Notes: generated by a model from the sequence alone, not told the origin. Positions 26,464-34,214 are shown, counted from the first letter of the stretch. The stretch: 64,000 nt of DNA from Collinsella tanakaei (GCF_016900375.1 NZ_JACJKB010000011.1:30226-94225), one strand, 5' to 3'. Numbers and translations are program-made.

Positions 26464-26900
26464 TAAATGCCGTCCTCGTCGTCAAGCTCGTCGTCGGCAA
26501 CCGTGGGCTCGAGCCTGCGATGGACGATGCCGGTCTGGCCGACGGTCACGGCCTGGTCGGCGAGCTCGGCAAGGGTGGAGCCGGCGCCGCGGGTGAGCAG
26601 CAGCTCGATGAGCATGGGCAGGTTGGCGCCCGTGACGACCTCGACGTCGGAGATGTCCTGGGAGATCATCATGGCCTGGTTGAAGGGCGTGCCGCCCAAC
26701 AGGTCCACGAACACCAGGACGCCGTCGGTCTCGGCGCGCATAGCGGTGATGGCAGCACGAAGGTCATCGCCGTAGCTGGCAGCCTGGGAACCCTCGAACG
26801 GGACGATCTGGAACGCCGGCTGATCGCCCGCGACCATGTCGATCGCGCTCGCGATGCCGTTCGAGAACTGACCGTGACCCGTCAGGATGAATCCGATCAT
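26463..26900 (-). CDS. PTS mannose-family IIA component
   Basis: 145 residues. The phosphorylation site is His9 in FILTGHGQFSNGIASAI; FVDLLGGTPFNQAMMI is the second family motif. It receives phosphate from HPr (a ptsH gene is at 52738) and passes it to IIB. The C-terminus is acidic (DDELDDEDGI). It is the first gene of the operon. The start at 26900 has AAAGGTGG. Confidence 0.94.
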   Translation of the reverse strand: MIGFILTGHGQFSNGIASAIDMVAGDQPAFQIVPFEGSQAASYGDDLRAAITAMRAETDGVLVFVDLLGGTPFNQAMMISQDISDVEVVTGANLPMLIELLLTRGAGSTLAELADQAVTVGQTGIVHRRLEPTVADDELDDEDGI

Positions 26901-26950
26901 GCTAACCACCTTTCTCGGGAGCGACTCCCCATCGCCCCATCTGCCAAAAC

Positions 26951-26962
26951 TGGTAGTAACCA
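26951..26962. promoter_or_regulatory. Possible GntR/HutC operator of PTS operon
   Basis: TGGTAGTAACCA is a near palindrome with GGT-N4-ACC spacing, resembling NagR/DasR-type operators. It lies about 50 bp upstream of the IIA start codon, a place where a bound repressor would block transcription. A TAGAAT sequence farther upstream could be the -10 box. Confidence 0.45.
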
Positions 26963-27234
26963 CATAACGTGTGGCTATATTCTAGCAGGGCCGCAAGTGT
27001 TCTCTGTGTGTTTTTGCGCGAGCGGTCTGTTTTGCCGTTCGCGGGGTAATTTGTACCGCTTATCTTTTTATGACCGCTTTGACCAGCTTTTTTGAGTTAA
27101 TGCGCGTGAACACCCTCAGATTGCATCGCCGCATAAGATGCGACTTTGTGCACTTCACGTGAACTAAATGTCCATTCACATCTTTTACAACTTTGTGATG
27201 AACGATGCACTGGTATGAAATCGTTTGCGAATTT

Positions 27235-27304
27235 GCATGACAGTTAGGACGGGGCCCAGTGTCATGCTTTTGCATGACACTGGGCCCCGTCCTAACTGTC
27301 ATGC
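27235..27304. repeat. Perfect 33-bp palindrome
   Basis: Two identical 33-base inverted arms (each beginning GCATGACA) separated by TTTT. Each arm itself starts and ends with GCATGACA/TGTCATGC. No gene is overlapped. It sits 5 bp from the repeat array at 27309. On RNA it would form an extremely stable hairpin. Confidence 0.9.
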
Positions 27305-27308
27305 TCAT

Positions 27309-27460
27309 TTGCCGGTGCACTTTCGGTCAAACTGATTCGTTGCCGGTGCACTTCTGACCAGTTTAGATTTTGCCGGTGCACCTGGGGTACATGATTTGGC
27401 CCCAAACATGTACCCCAGGTGCACCGGCAATCTTAAAACTGGTCAGAAGTGCACCGGCAA
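27309..27460. repeat. 31-bp-periodic hairpin array, short copy
   Basis: Motif TTGCCGGTGCAC occurs in direct orientation at 27309, 27340 and 27370 and in inverted orientation ending at 27430 and 27460. Spacing is 30-31 bp. The centre is a near-perfect palindrome with CTGGGGTACATG arms. Overall, the two 60-base arms 27340-27399 and 27401-27460 fold back on each other with few mismatches. A longer relative is at 40873-41117. Confidence 0.85.
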
Positions 27461-27473
27461 ACCCGGAAGCTCG

Positions 27474-27585
27474 CGCGTTCGCCCAGCTCCGCGCCGCCAA
27501 CGCGGTTCGAATCCGCCGCCTCCCACGGTAACGAAAAGGGCCCCTTCGCAGGGACCCTTCTGAATTCGATGGAGCCAACGAGCGG
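27474..27585. repeat. 112-bp direct repeat copy A with partial tRNA-Thr 3' end
   Basis: Nearly identical to 27659-27770 with an offset of 185 bp. It ends in TGGAGCCAACGAGCGG, the complement of the last 16 bases of tRNA-Thr, and includes the tRNA terminator-like AAGGGCCCCTTCGCAGGG hairpin. Confidence 0.8.
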
Positions 27586-27658
27586 GTTCCCCGTGCCTTC
27601 GGCACGGGCCGGCTGCGGGCGCCTTCAGCGCCCTTGCCCGCTTCGCTGCGGACGCTCA

Positions 27659-27770
27659 CGCGTTCGCCCAGCTCCGCGCCGCCAATGCGGTTCGAATCCG
27701 CCGTCTCTCCCCTAAACGAAAAGGGCCCCTTCGCAGGGACCCTCTCAAATTCGATGGAGCCAACGAGCGG
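27659..27770. repeat. 112-bp direct repeat copy B, overlapping tRNA-Thr 3' end
   Basis: Second copy of the repeat at 27474. Here the final 16 bases belong to the intact tRNA gene, and 27717-27744 forms the tRNA terminator on the minus strand (stem then TTTTCGTT). The 73 bp between copies hold two small hairpins (CCCGTGCC/GGCACGGG and GGGCGC/GCGCCC). Confidence 0.8.
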
Positions 27771-27830
27771 ATTCGAACCGCTGACCCACGCATTACGAGT
27801 GCGTTGCTCTACCAGCTGAGCCACGTTGGC
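27755..27830 (-). tRNA. tRNA-Thr (anticodon CGT)
   Basis: 76 bases on the minus strand, with encoded CCA end. The acceptor stem GCCAACG pairs with CGTTGGC, the D-arm reads GGCTCAGCTGGTAGAGC, the anticodon loop is CTCGTAA with anticodon CGT, and the T-arm has GGTTCGAATCC. It reads ACG threonine codons. Confidence 0.97.
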
Positions 27831-27921
27831 TTGTCAATCGGTCGGGCGCGTACGTCCGACGATTGGTTATAGTACGGCCAAATGGCCGCGAGCGCAAGGG
27901 GCCAATGGGCAATCGATAAAT

Positions 27922-28398
27922 CTACTCATCCCAGAACTGGTCGGCCAAGATCTTGAAGCAGATCTTCTTGATCTCGCTGGCGCCGTCATCCCCGTACTGC
28001 AGGGTGGGCATATGGGGCTCCCCCACCATGAAGATGGCGAACTTCCCGTCGGCAAGGTCGCCATCGATGCATGCGGGCGTATCCAGCAGCTCGAAGTCGC
28101 CCGCCTCGTCGTAGGGCTCGACGATCGTGCGCTCACCGAGCGCGACCTTGAAGGCCTCGCGGCCGCGCACATCGATCTGAAGATCGTGATAGCGACGGTG
28201 GCACTCGTGGCGAGCACCCTCCACCGGGCGCGTCGTCGGCTCCATCACGTTGGCGAACACCTTCTCGCCGCAGATAGCATGGCTGCCCACGGCAAGCTCC
28301 GCCGGGTCGTTCTCGGCAAGCCAGTCGATCAGGATGTCGAGTCCGCGCGACATCCCGCGATAAAGATGGAGGTCATCCAAGGAACCGTAGATCATCAA
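27922..28398 (-). CDS. YhcH/YjgK/YiaL-family (cupin-like) protein
   Basis: 158 residues. The family (also called DUF386) includes YhcH/NanQ, an anomerase in sialic acid use, and TabA. Visible features are MIYGSLDDLHLYRG at the start and the conserved ECHRRYHDLQIDVRG and FMVGEPHMPTLQ with metal-binding His and Glu. It probably acts on a sugar or sugar acid in the cytosol. It follows the DUF523-PNP gene on the same strand 49 bp away. AAAGGG precedes the start. Confidence 0.88.
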   Translation of the reverse strand: MMIYGSLDDLHLYRGMSRGLDILIDWLAENDPAELAVGSHAICGEKVFANVMEPTTRPVEGARHECHRRYHDLQIDVRGREAFKVALGERTIVEPYDEAGDFELLDTPACIDGDLADGKFAIFMVGEPHMPTLQYGDDGASEIKKICFKILADQFWDE

Positions 28399-28446
28399 GA
28401 GCCCTTTCGAACGGTTGCAAATCCTGTCAGCGAAACGGCGGGAGGA

Positions 28447-29688
28447 TCACTTGCCGCCGAGGTTTCGCAGGACGCCCATGATAACACTGCATGCGGCCTC
28501 TCCGGTGTCGTCGGCCATGGCAAGCACCTCGCCGTGGGCGTTGCCCGACAGGCCCGCCTTATTGGTCACGATCGTGAGACCCAGCATCTCCATGCCGAGC
28601 GCATGGGCGGTGATAGCCTCGCACACCGTCGACATGCCGACATAATCAGCGCCGAGGATCTTCAGGGCGCGCACTTCCGCTGCCGTCTCGTACGTCGGCC
28701 CCAGCAGGCCAGCGTACACGCCCTCGACAAGCTTGACGCCCGCATCGGCAGCGGCAGCACGGGCGAACTCGGCCAGGTAGCTCGAGTAGGCATCCGCCAT
28801 CGCGATGAACGGGCTATCGATCTCCGCCGCGGCCACGCACTCGGCACTTGCCAGCGGGTTGACCCCTGTCAGGTTCAGCTGGTCGGTGATGAGACCGACC
28901 GTGCCGGGCTCGATATCGCCCACCGCGCCCGAGGCGCAGGTGAGCACGATGTCGCGGCAGCCGAGCCGATGCGCATGGCGCACGAGCGAAGTCACCTCGA
29001 GGGCGGAATAGCCCTGATACAGATGGACGCGACCGGGATACACAACCACCGGAACGCCCTCAAGGGAGCCGACGATCACCTCGAAACGATGGCCCTCGAC
29101 CGGGATGGCCTCCGCGGGGAACCCCTCGATATCCTCGTACGGAATCCTGCGCACGGGGCGGACCTTATCGGCCAGCGCTCCCAGACCGCTTCCCAAAACG
29201 ATTGCCACGGGATGCTCGAAACTCGGCTCGCAGAACCGGACCAGCTTCTCATCAACCACGGTGAATCCCTCCCGTTTCAGCAGCTCGGCCGTAACTCCAT
29301 CGCGGCGCGTCAGCGCGCCGGAAAACGTCCCGTCGTACACGCTGCCGATCCCGCACGACGGGCTTCTCGATTTCAGGATAGCAAGGTACGCCCCGATGGC
29401 GCGCGCCGTATCGAGCGTGCGGAGGGCACCCGTCCGGTATGCGGCAGTCACGTCGGCCCCCTCGATGGTGATAACGCGGTCTCCCCATCGCTCGGCAGGG
29501 GGCCGCGGGCAGGCAAGGCCCCCATCCATCTCGGGGCAGACGGGGGCGACCGTCCATCCGCATGACGACAACCGGTCGGCCAGGCGCGCGCATGCGAGCT
29601 CCAAAACGGGCTTGGAGCCCCCGTCGTAGCGACAGGAGGCTCCAAGCAGGCATGAGCTTATGACGATGGCGTGTGTCGACGCGCCCAT
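28447..29688 (-). CDS. DUF523 (TudS-like) / purine nucleoside phosphorylase fusion
   Basis: 413 residues in two domains. Residues 1-148 are DUF523: SSCLLGASCRYDG (C13, C19), PVCPEMDGG (C51), PPAERWGD, LKSRSPSCG (C112) and YDGTFSGAL. Characterised DUF523 proteins (TudS) are iron-sulfur thiouracil desulfidases. Residues 160-413 are a trimeric-type purine nucleoside phosphorylase: IVLGSGLG, PGRVHLYQGYS (H222), GPTYETAAE (E334) and VTNKAGL (N376), the Glu/Asn pair of guanine/hypoxanthine-type enzymes. Its ATG overlaps the stop of the SurA-like gene (TAATG), so translation is coupled. Both halves keep their active residues. I infer linked breakdown of modified or thio-nucleosides; that is untested. 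Confidence 0.9.
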   Translation of the reverse strand: MGASTHAIVISSCLLGASCRYDGGSKPVLELACARLADRLSSCGWTVAPVCPEMDGGLACPRPPAERWGDRVITIEGADVTAAYRTGALRTLDTARAIGAYLAILKSRSPSCGIGSVYDGTFSGALTRRDGVTAELLKREGFTVVDEKLVRFCEPSFEHPVAIVLGSGLGALADKVRPVRRIPYEDIEGFPAEAIPVEGHRFEVIVGSLEGVPVVVYPGRVHLYQGYSALEVTSLVRHAHRLGCRDIVLTCASGAVGDIEPGTVGLITDQLNLTGVNPLASAECVAAAEIDSPFIAMADAYSSYLAEFARAAAADAGVKLVEGVYAGLLGPTYETAAEVRALKILGADYVGMSTVCEAITAHALGMEMLGLTIVTNKAGLSGNAHGEVLAMADDTGEAACSVIMGVLRNLGGK

Positions 29689-30827
29689 TAGACGTACAGG
29701 CCGAACAGCTGGATGTCGGCGTTGGCGTACAGGCCGTCCTGGAAGTCAGACCAAGCGGTCGTGGCCTCGCTGCTCTTTTCCGCATACTCCTGGTACGCGG
29801 CGTAGTACGCGCTCAGGGCCTCTTCGTAGCTCGCGGACTCGGCGGTAAAATCGGTGCCGGACAGCGCCGAGTAGTAGGTGCCATCCTCGGTGGCCCAGGT
29901 GCCGGCCTCGGCATCCCACTCGTCACCGAGGAGGCCGATGATGTAGTCGGCGTACTCCTTGGAGCGCGTGGAGCTGTCGCCGTTCTCGGGTTCGGTGGGA
30001 GCCGTGGGAACGGTGGCCTCGGTCTCGGGGATGATCTGCGCGTAGAGCTTCTGGAGCGTCGCCTGCTGGCGGACGACCTCACGCGCCTGATCCTCGGTCA
30101 GGTTGTAGTTCTCGGCCATCTCGGCGTAATCGGAGGTGCCGATCGAGTTCTGGGCGAACTCGATCATCTCGTCCTCGGTCACGGTGATGCCACGGGCCTC
30201 CGCCTCGGCAAGCAGGATGTGGTTGCGCGCATAGGCGAGCGCGGAGTCGGCGGCAGGCGTGGGATAGGTGCCGTCATCCTGCACGACCGCCTCGAGGCTG
30301 TACTGCGCCTCGATGATCTCGCGCGCGGTGATGTCCGTCTTCTTGCCGTTATAGGTATAGGTGGCAACGACGGTATCGAGCTGGTCCTCGGTCAGCGAGG
30401 AGGACGCGGCGCCCTGGCCGCCCGCAGCGGGGCCACCCGAGCCGATCATGTAGCCGGCGATGGCGGCGATCACGACCGCAACGACCGCGATGGCGATGAT
30501 GATGCCCGTCTTGGGACCCTTGGACTTGCCGTCGCCGTCGTTGCCGCCGTCGTGGAAGGCGGGCTTCTCGGGCTCGGCCTCCTTCGGCTTGGCGTGGGCG
30601 GGCGCCGGACGGTCGTCGGTGTCGTCGTCGAGCAGCTCCGGATCGGGCGTCAGCTCGTCCTCGGCAGGCTCGGGCGCGCCATCCTTCTCGGCGGCGAAGT
30701 CCTCGGCGCTCTTGCCCGCAACCAGGTCGTACGCGGTCTTCGGCAGATCGTCGGGGTTATCGGAACGCTCGATGACCTCGATGTCATCGAAGACGTCGTG
30801 CTCGTCTTTCTTCTGAATCAGACCCAT
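29688..30827 (-). CDS. Membrane-anchored SurA N-like protein
   Basis: 379 residues: an acidic, disordered cytoplasmic region (1-105), one membrane helix (about 107-129, GIIIAIAVVAVVIAAIAGYM) and an extracellular helical part with the SurA N-terminal pattern (YARNHILLAEAEARGITVTE, then AREVVRQQATLQKL). There is no parvulin PPIase domain. The protein could be an extracellular chaperone-like factor, as with PrsA relatives lacking the catalytic domain. The first in-frame ATG is preceded by AAGGAGAG. Neighbours on both sides are co-oriented. Confidence 0.75.
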   Translation of the reverse strand: MGLIQKKDEHDVFDDIEVIERSDNPDDLPKTAYDLVAGKSAEDFAAEKDGAPEPAEDELTPDPELLDDDTDDRPAPAHAKPKEAEPEKPAFHDGGNDGDGKSKGPKTGIIIAIAVVAVVIAAIAGYMIGSGGPAAGGQGAASSSLTEDQLDTVVATYTYNGKKTDITAREIIEAQYSLEAVVQDDGTYPTPAADSALAYARNHILLAEAEARGITVTEDEMIEFAQNSIGTSDYAEMAENYNLTEDQAREVVRQQATLQKLYAQIIPETEATVPTAPTEPENGDSSTRSKEYADYIIGLLGDEWDAEAGTWATEDGTYYSALSGTDFTAESASYEEALSAYYAAYQEYAEKSSEATTAWSDFQDGLYANADIQLFGLYV

Positions 30828-30868
30828 GTGATTCTCTCCTTATCGTCGTGCAATGCGGCAGCGCGCGG

Positions 30869-31567
30869 CTACTCCTCGTCGTCTTCCATGTCGTCGCTCT
30901 TCACGGCAACGCGGGCGCGCTTCTGCGGATTGTCGAGCTTGAATCGCTTGACCAGCAGGTTGTAGATCTCTGCCGAACGCGCCTTGAGGTAGGAGCCCTT
31001 GCCGTTCTCGGCATCGAACTGCAGGCGGCCCGCCAGCTCGCCCGCGACACCGCCCTCGATCTTGCCCTCGGCAAACGAGAGCAGGCAGCCGAGCATGTCG
31101 CGGTACTCGAGGTCGCCGTGGTAGCACTGGATGGCCTCATCCAGAATCGGCCACACCTTCTTGGAGCGGCCGCGCTCCGTGGCGCCCCATGCGCACAGCA
31201 AGCGGAAGGCCGACAGGCGCAGCGTTGCGGAAAGGTCGTCGAACAGGGCGGCCTCGGCGCCGTCGTATGCCGCGCCGACCTCGCGCGCATGATCGGGAAC
31301 GAGCAGCGTCAGCGCGTCGAGAATCTCCCAACGCGTCTGCGCCTCGGGACGGTACAGCGCATCGATCAGATCGGGGATGTACTGCTCGAGCAGCGCCGGC
31401 TCGCGCTGAGCCAGCAGATGAACCACGCGCGCGGCCAGCTGGCGCTTGAGCCTGCTGTGACCGGAAAGGTCGTCGACGAGCGCCGCCAGGGCGTTGCGGT
31501 CGTGCTCGACGCCTGCAAGGCGCTCCGCCTCCTCGGCTGTCAGCTCCTGCGGTTGTTCCTCAGCCAT
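30869..31567 (-). CDS. HEAT-repeat-like hypothetical protein
   Basis: 232 residues, all helical, with repeated ~35-residue helix pairs (LKRQLAARVVHLLAQREPAL, then YIPDLIDALYRPEAQTRWEI) resembling HEAT repeats. It has no signal peptide or membrane helix. The C-terminus is basic then acidic (DDMEDDEE). Such proteins usually bind other proteins; no function is assigned. It lies 41 bp upstream of the SurA-like gene and 16 bp downstream of a small membrane protein gene, so the three probably share an operon. Confidence 0.7.
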   Translation of the reverse strand: MAEEQPQELTAEEAERLAGVEHDRNALAALVDDLSGHSRLKRQLAARVVHLLAQREPALLEQYIPDLIDALYRPEAQTRWEILDALTLLVPDHAREVGAAYDGAEAALFDDLSATLRLSAFRLLCAWGATERGRSKKVWPILDEAIQCYHGDLEYRDMLGCLLSFAEGKIEGGVAGELAGRLQFDAENGKGSYLKARSAEIYNLLVKRFKLDNPQKRARVAVKSDDMEDDEE

Positions 31568-31583
31568 AAATAACCTCGCATCC

Positions 31584-32003
31584 TTAGCGTTTCGTATCGG
31601 TATCGCGGCGGTTGTCCGCCACAGAGATCAGGTCAGGCGCCTTGCCGCCCTCGCGCCGACGGCGACGGCGCTCCTCGCCGGTGCCCTTCTCGGCCGTCTC
31701 CATATGGGAGCGGTTGACCTTGAAGGTGCGGTCCACGGCGCGCCACGGGCCGACGGATTCGCCGAACGCCATCTTGAGACCGGCGATGCACCCGGCGAGC
31801 AGGCCGACGATCGCGCCGTACAGAAGCGGCAGGCCGGCGAAGATGAACGCCAGCAGCACCGCGACGATGATCGCGGCGGCGTTGAGCTTCCAGTAATCGG
31901 CGGTCGTCACGGCGCGCTCACCCAGGTTGTTACCCAGCGTGAAGCCGATGTACACGCCGAACAGCAACAGCAGCAGCGCGCAGATGAAGAAGGGTACCGT
32001 CAT
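31584..32003 (-). CDS. Small membrane protein, unknown function
   Basis: 139 residues with an N-terminal helix (FFICALLLLLFGVYIGFTLG) and two further hydrophobic helices (AAAIIVAVLLAFIFAGLP, LLYGAIVGLLAGCIAGLKMA), then a strongly basic cytoplasmic tail with six consecutive Arg/Lys-rich residues. No family is recognised. It lies 3 bp after the dehydrogenase gene and is probably co-translated with it. Confidence 0.7.
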   Translation of the reverse strand: MTVPFFICALLLLLFGVYIGFTLGNNLGERAVTTADYWKLNAAAIIVAVLLAFIFAGLPLLYGAIVGLLAGCIAGLKMAFGESVGPWRAVDRTFKVNRSHMETAEKGTGEERRRRRREGGKAPDLISVADNRRDTDTKR

Positions 32004-32006
32004 AGG

Positions 32007-33089
32007 CTACTCCCCGTGATGGTGCCCGCAACCGCAACCGTCGCCGTGCTCGTGGCCATGACCGCCGCAGCACTCGTGCTCGCCGTGCTCGTGGTCGTGT
32101 CCGCAGGTGCACTCGTGGTCGTGGCCGTGGTCATGGCCGCAGCCGCACTCGTCGCCCTCCTCATGGGCATGGGTGTACAGCGACCAATCGAGGCCGGCAG
32201 CCACCGCCTCGGCCTCCTCCTGGTACAGCAGGGTGATCGCCTGCGTGCCGAGGCTGCCGCCGCCGATGGCCTCCAGCATGTCGTAGAGCGTGAAGGCGGT
32301 GTCGGCGCCGGGAAGCGCGATCTCCTTGTCCTCTGCGACCTGCAGCGCAAGGCCGATATCCTTCAGGAAGTGCTTGACCATGAAGCCGGGCTTCCAATCG
32401 CCGTCGAGCGACTTGGGCGCCAGCTGGTCCATGGCGCCGGAGGTGCCGGTGCCACCGAGGATCATCTTGCGCGTGAGGTCGAGGTCGAGACCGGACTGCT
32501 GGGCAAACGAAAGGGCGTCCGCCATGCCGACCATCGAGGCCGCCAGCGAAACCTGGTTGGCGAGCTTGGCCGCCTGGCCCTTGCCCGCACCGCCGAAGCA
32601 GTAGATGTTCGACGAGAAGGTCTCGAGCACGGAGCGAACCGGGGCGATATCCGCCTCGGTAGCGCCGACGATCAGGGTGAGCGTGCCGTTGATGGCGCCC
32701 GTCTCGCCGCCCGTCACGGGGCAGTCGAAGGCGTGCTTGCCCATGGTCTCCGCAGCCTCGGAGATATCGCGGGCGAGGTTCGGCGCGCTCGTGGTCAAAT
32801 CGATCAGGTGAGCGCCCTGCTTGGCAACGGTCAGAAGGCCGTCGCCCGCGAGGTACAGCTCCTCAACCTCGTCCGGGAAGCCGACCATCGTGAAGACGAC
32901 ATCGGCATCGCGCACGGCCTCGGCGGGGCTGTCGGCCCAGTGCGCACCGCGCGCCACGAGGGCATCGGCCTTGGCCTTCGTGCGGTTGTATACGGTCACG
33001 TCGTAGCCGGCATCAAGGATATGCCCGGCGATGGGGGCACCCATGATGCCCGTGCCGATAAACGCGATCTTCTGCTTGGTATCTGCCAT
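32007..33089 (-). CDS. Beta-hydroxyacid dehydrogenase with His/Cys-rich C-terminal tail
   Basis: 360 residues. Residues 1-305 are a 3-hydroxyisobutyrate/tartronate-semialdehyde reductase-type enzyme: Rossmann motif IGTGIMGAP, DCPVTGGETGAINGTL, the catalytic Lys in GKGQAAKLANQ and DIGLALQVAEDKEIALPG. The last ~54 residues are an appended tail of about 16 His and 8 Cys (CGCGHDHGHDHECTCGHDH and similar), like the metal-storage tails of HypB, UreE and SlyD. The tail is in frame with no break, so it is part of the protein. The hydroxyacid substrate is unknown. SD GGAG precedes the start at 33089. Confidence 0.9.
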   Translation of the reverse strand: MADTKQKIAFIGTGIMGAPIAGHILDAGYDVTVYNRTKAKADALVARGAHWADSPAEAVRDADVVFTMVGFPDEVEELYLAGDGLLTVAKQGAHLIDLTTSAPNLARDISEAAETMGKHAFDCPVTGGETGAINGTLTLIVGATEADIAPVRSVLETFSSNIYCFGGAGKGQAAKLANQVSLAASMVGMADALSFAQQSGLDLDLTRKMILGGTGTSGAMDQLAPKSLDGDWKPGFMVKHFLKDIGLALQVAEDKEIALPGADTAFTLYDMLEAIGGGSLGTQAITLLYQEEAEAVAAGLDWSLYTHAHEEGDECGCGHDHGHDHECTCGHDHEHGEHECCGGHGHEHGDGCGCGHHHGE

Positions 33090-33165
33090 GTGGCATAGCT
33101 CCAATCTGGGAGTGAGTGCTGACGGTTCAAAGCGGCTCCGCGAGCGAAGCGCGCTATCGGATACG

Positions 33166-34128
33166 CTAGGCGCTCGCCCCGCGCACCTTCTTGGCGATGC
33201 GGTCGGAAAGCGAGACCTTCTCGGCGCGGTTGCGGCCCCAGAAGATGAGCGCGACCATGCCGGGCCCCACGTGGGCACCGACCGTCGGGCCGACCGAGCC
33301 GCGGATGATGGTCGCGTTGGCGCAGCCCTCCTCGCGGCGGACGGCTGCCTCGACCCAATCCGCATCCTTCTCCGCATCGGCCGACACGATGGTGATCGGC
33401 ATGGCGGGGTCGAGGATGTAGTTCTCCTCGAACGACTTGATGAGCGACTTCAGGGCCTTCTTGCGGCCGCGGTTCACACCGATCAGCGTGAGCGAGCCGG
33501 CGAGGTCGAAGCTGAGCTCGGGCTTGATATCGAGCTTGGACGACAGCTGCGCGGCAGCAGGCGGAATGCGCCCGCCCGCGGCCAGCGCGTCGAGGTTCTC
33601 GAGCGTGAAGTACCCGTGCACGCAGGTCTTGGCCTCATCGGCCCACGCTGCGAGCTCGCGTGCCGTCAGGCCCGCCGCACGCTGGCGGACGGCCTCGAGG
33701 GCCAGCAGCTCGCCGCACGCGCAGGGCAGGGCGTTGTCGACCACGTACAGCTCGAAGTCGGGATACTGCGCCCGGACCTCTTCGGCTGCGGAGAGCGCGG
33801 AGTTGTAGCTGCTGGAGAGCGCCGAGGTGAAGCACAGGTACACCGTGGGCGTTCCCTCCTTGGCGCACTCGGTGAAGAACTCGAGGTAGCGGCCGAGCGA
33901 GACCGCCGAGGTCGATGCCTGGGCGCCATCGCGCAGCTTGTTGTAGAAATCGGCCGGCGTCATCGACGACCAGATGTCGTCCGTGTACTCCACGCCGTCG
34001 AGAATATAGGGGAACCCCAAGATGTCGACGTCGAGCGACGCCGCGATTTCGGGTGTCAGGTCAGCGCACGTATCGACGACGATCCTGACGCGCTGCGCAT
34101 GGTTTGACCCTGTGGACATACCTGTCAT
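33166..34128 (-). CDS. DegV-family fatty-acid-binding protein
   Basis: 320 residues. DegV proteins (FakB) bind fatty acids for phosphorylation by FakA. Features: VRIVVDTCADLTPEIAASL, the STSAVSLGRYLEFF segment with the conserved S-T-S-x, LDALAAGGRIPP and VGPTVGAHVGPG, where the His contacts the fatty-acid carboxylate. No FakA gene is in the window. GAAAGGA precedes the start at 34128; an upstream ATG would add 23 residues without homology. A terminator hairpin separates it from hpf. Confidence 0.92.
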   Translation of the reverse strand: MTGMSTGSNHAQRVRIVVDTCADLTPEIAASLDVDILGFPYILDGVEYTDDIWSSMTPADFYNKLRDGAQASTSAVSLGRYLEFFTECAKEGTPTVYLCFTSALSSSYNSALSAAEEVRAQYPDFELYVVDNALPCACGELLALEAVRQRAAGLTARELAAWADEAKTCVHGYFTLENLDALAAGGRIPPAAAQLSSKLDIKPELSFDLAGSLTLIGVNRGRKKALKSLIKSFEENYILDPAMPITIVSADAEKDADWVEAAVRREEGCANATIIRGSVGPTVGAHVGPGMVALIFWGRNRAEKVSLSDRIAKKVRGASA

Positions 34129-34152
34129 CGAAATCCTTTCGCATCTCAGCAA

Positions 34153-34187
34153 GATGGCGGCCATCCCGCATGGGGATGGCCGCCATC
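34153..34187 (-). terminator. Hairpin downstream of hpf
   Basis: Perfect 15-bp stem GATGGCGGCCATCCC and complement with a 5-base loop, 28 bp after the hpf stop. No T-run. Confidence 0.6.
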
Positions 34188-34214
34188 CTAGACTCATGCA
34201 TCTAGGGATGCATT

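Noticed and set aside
27060..27320. 86-codon minus-strand frame
   Set aside because: It overlaps the perfect palindrome and has no homology; its middle is made of the repeat arms.
27500..27530. tRNA remnant on the plus strand (GGTTCGAATCC)
   Set aside because: The T-arm-like sequence has no matching acceptor, D or anticodon arms; it is palindromic and probably fortuitous.
27363..27824. Protein-coding frame on the minus strand
   Set aside because: It reads straight through the tRNA-Thr gene and the duplicated repeats, so it is an artefact.
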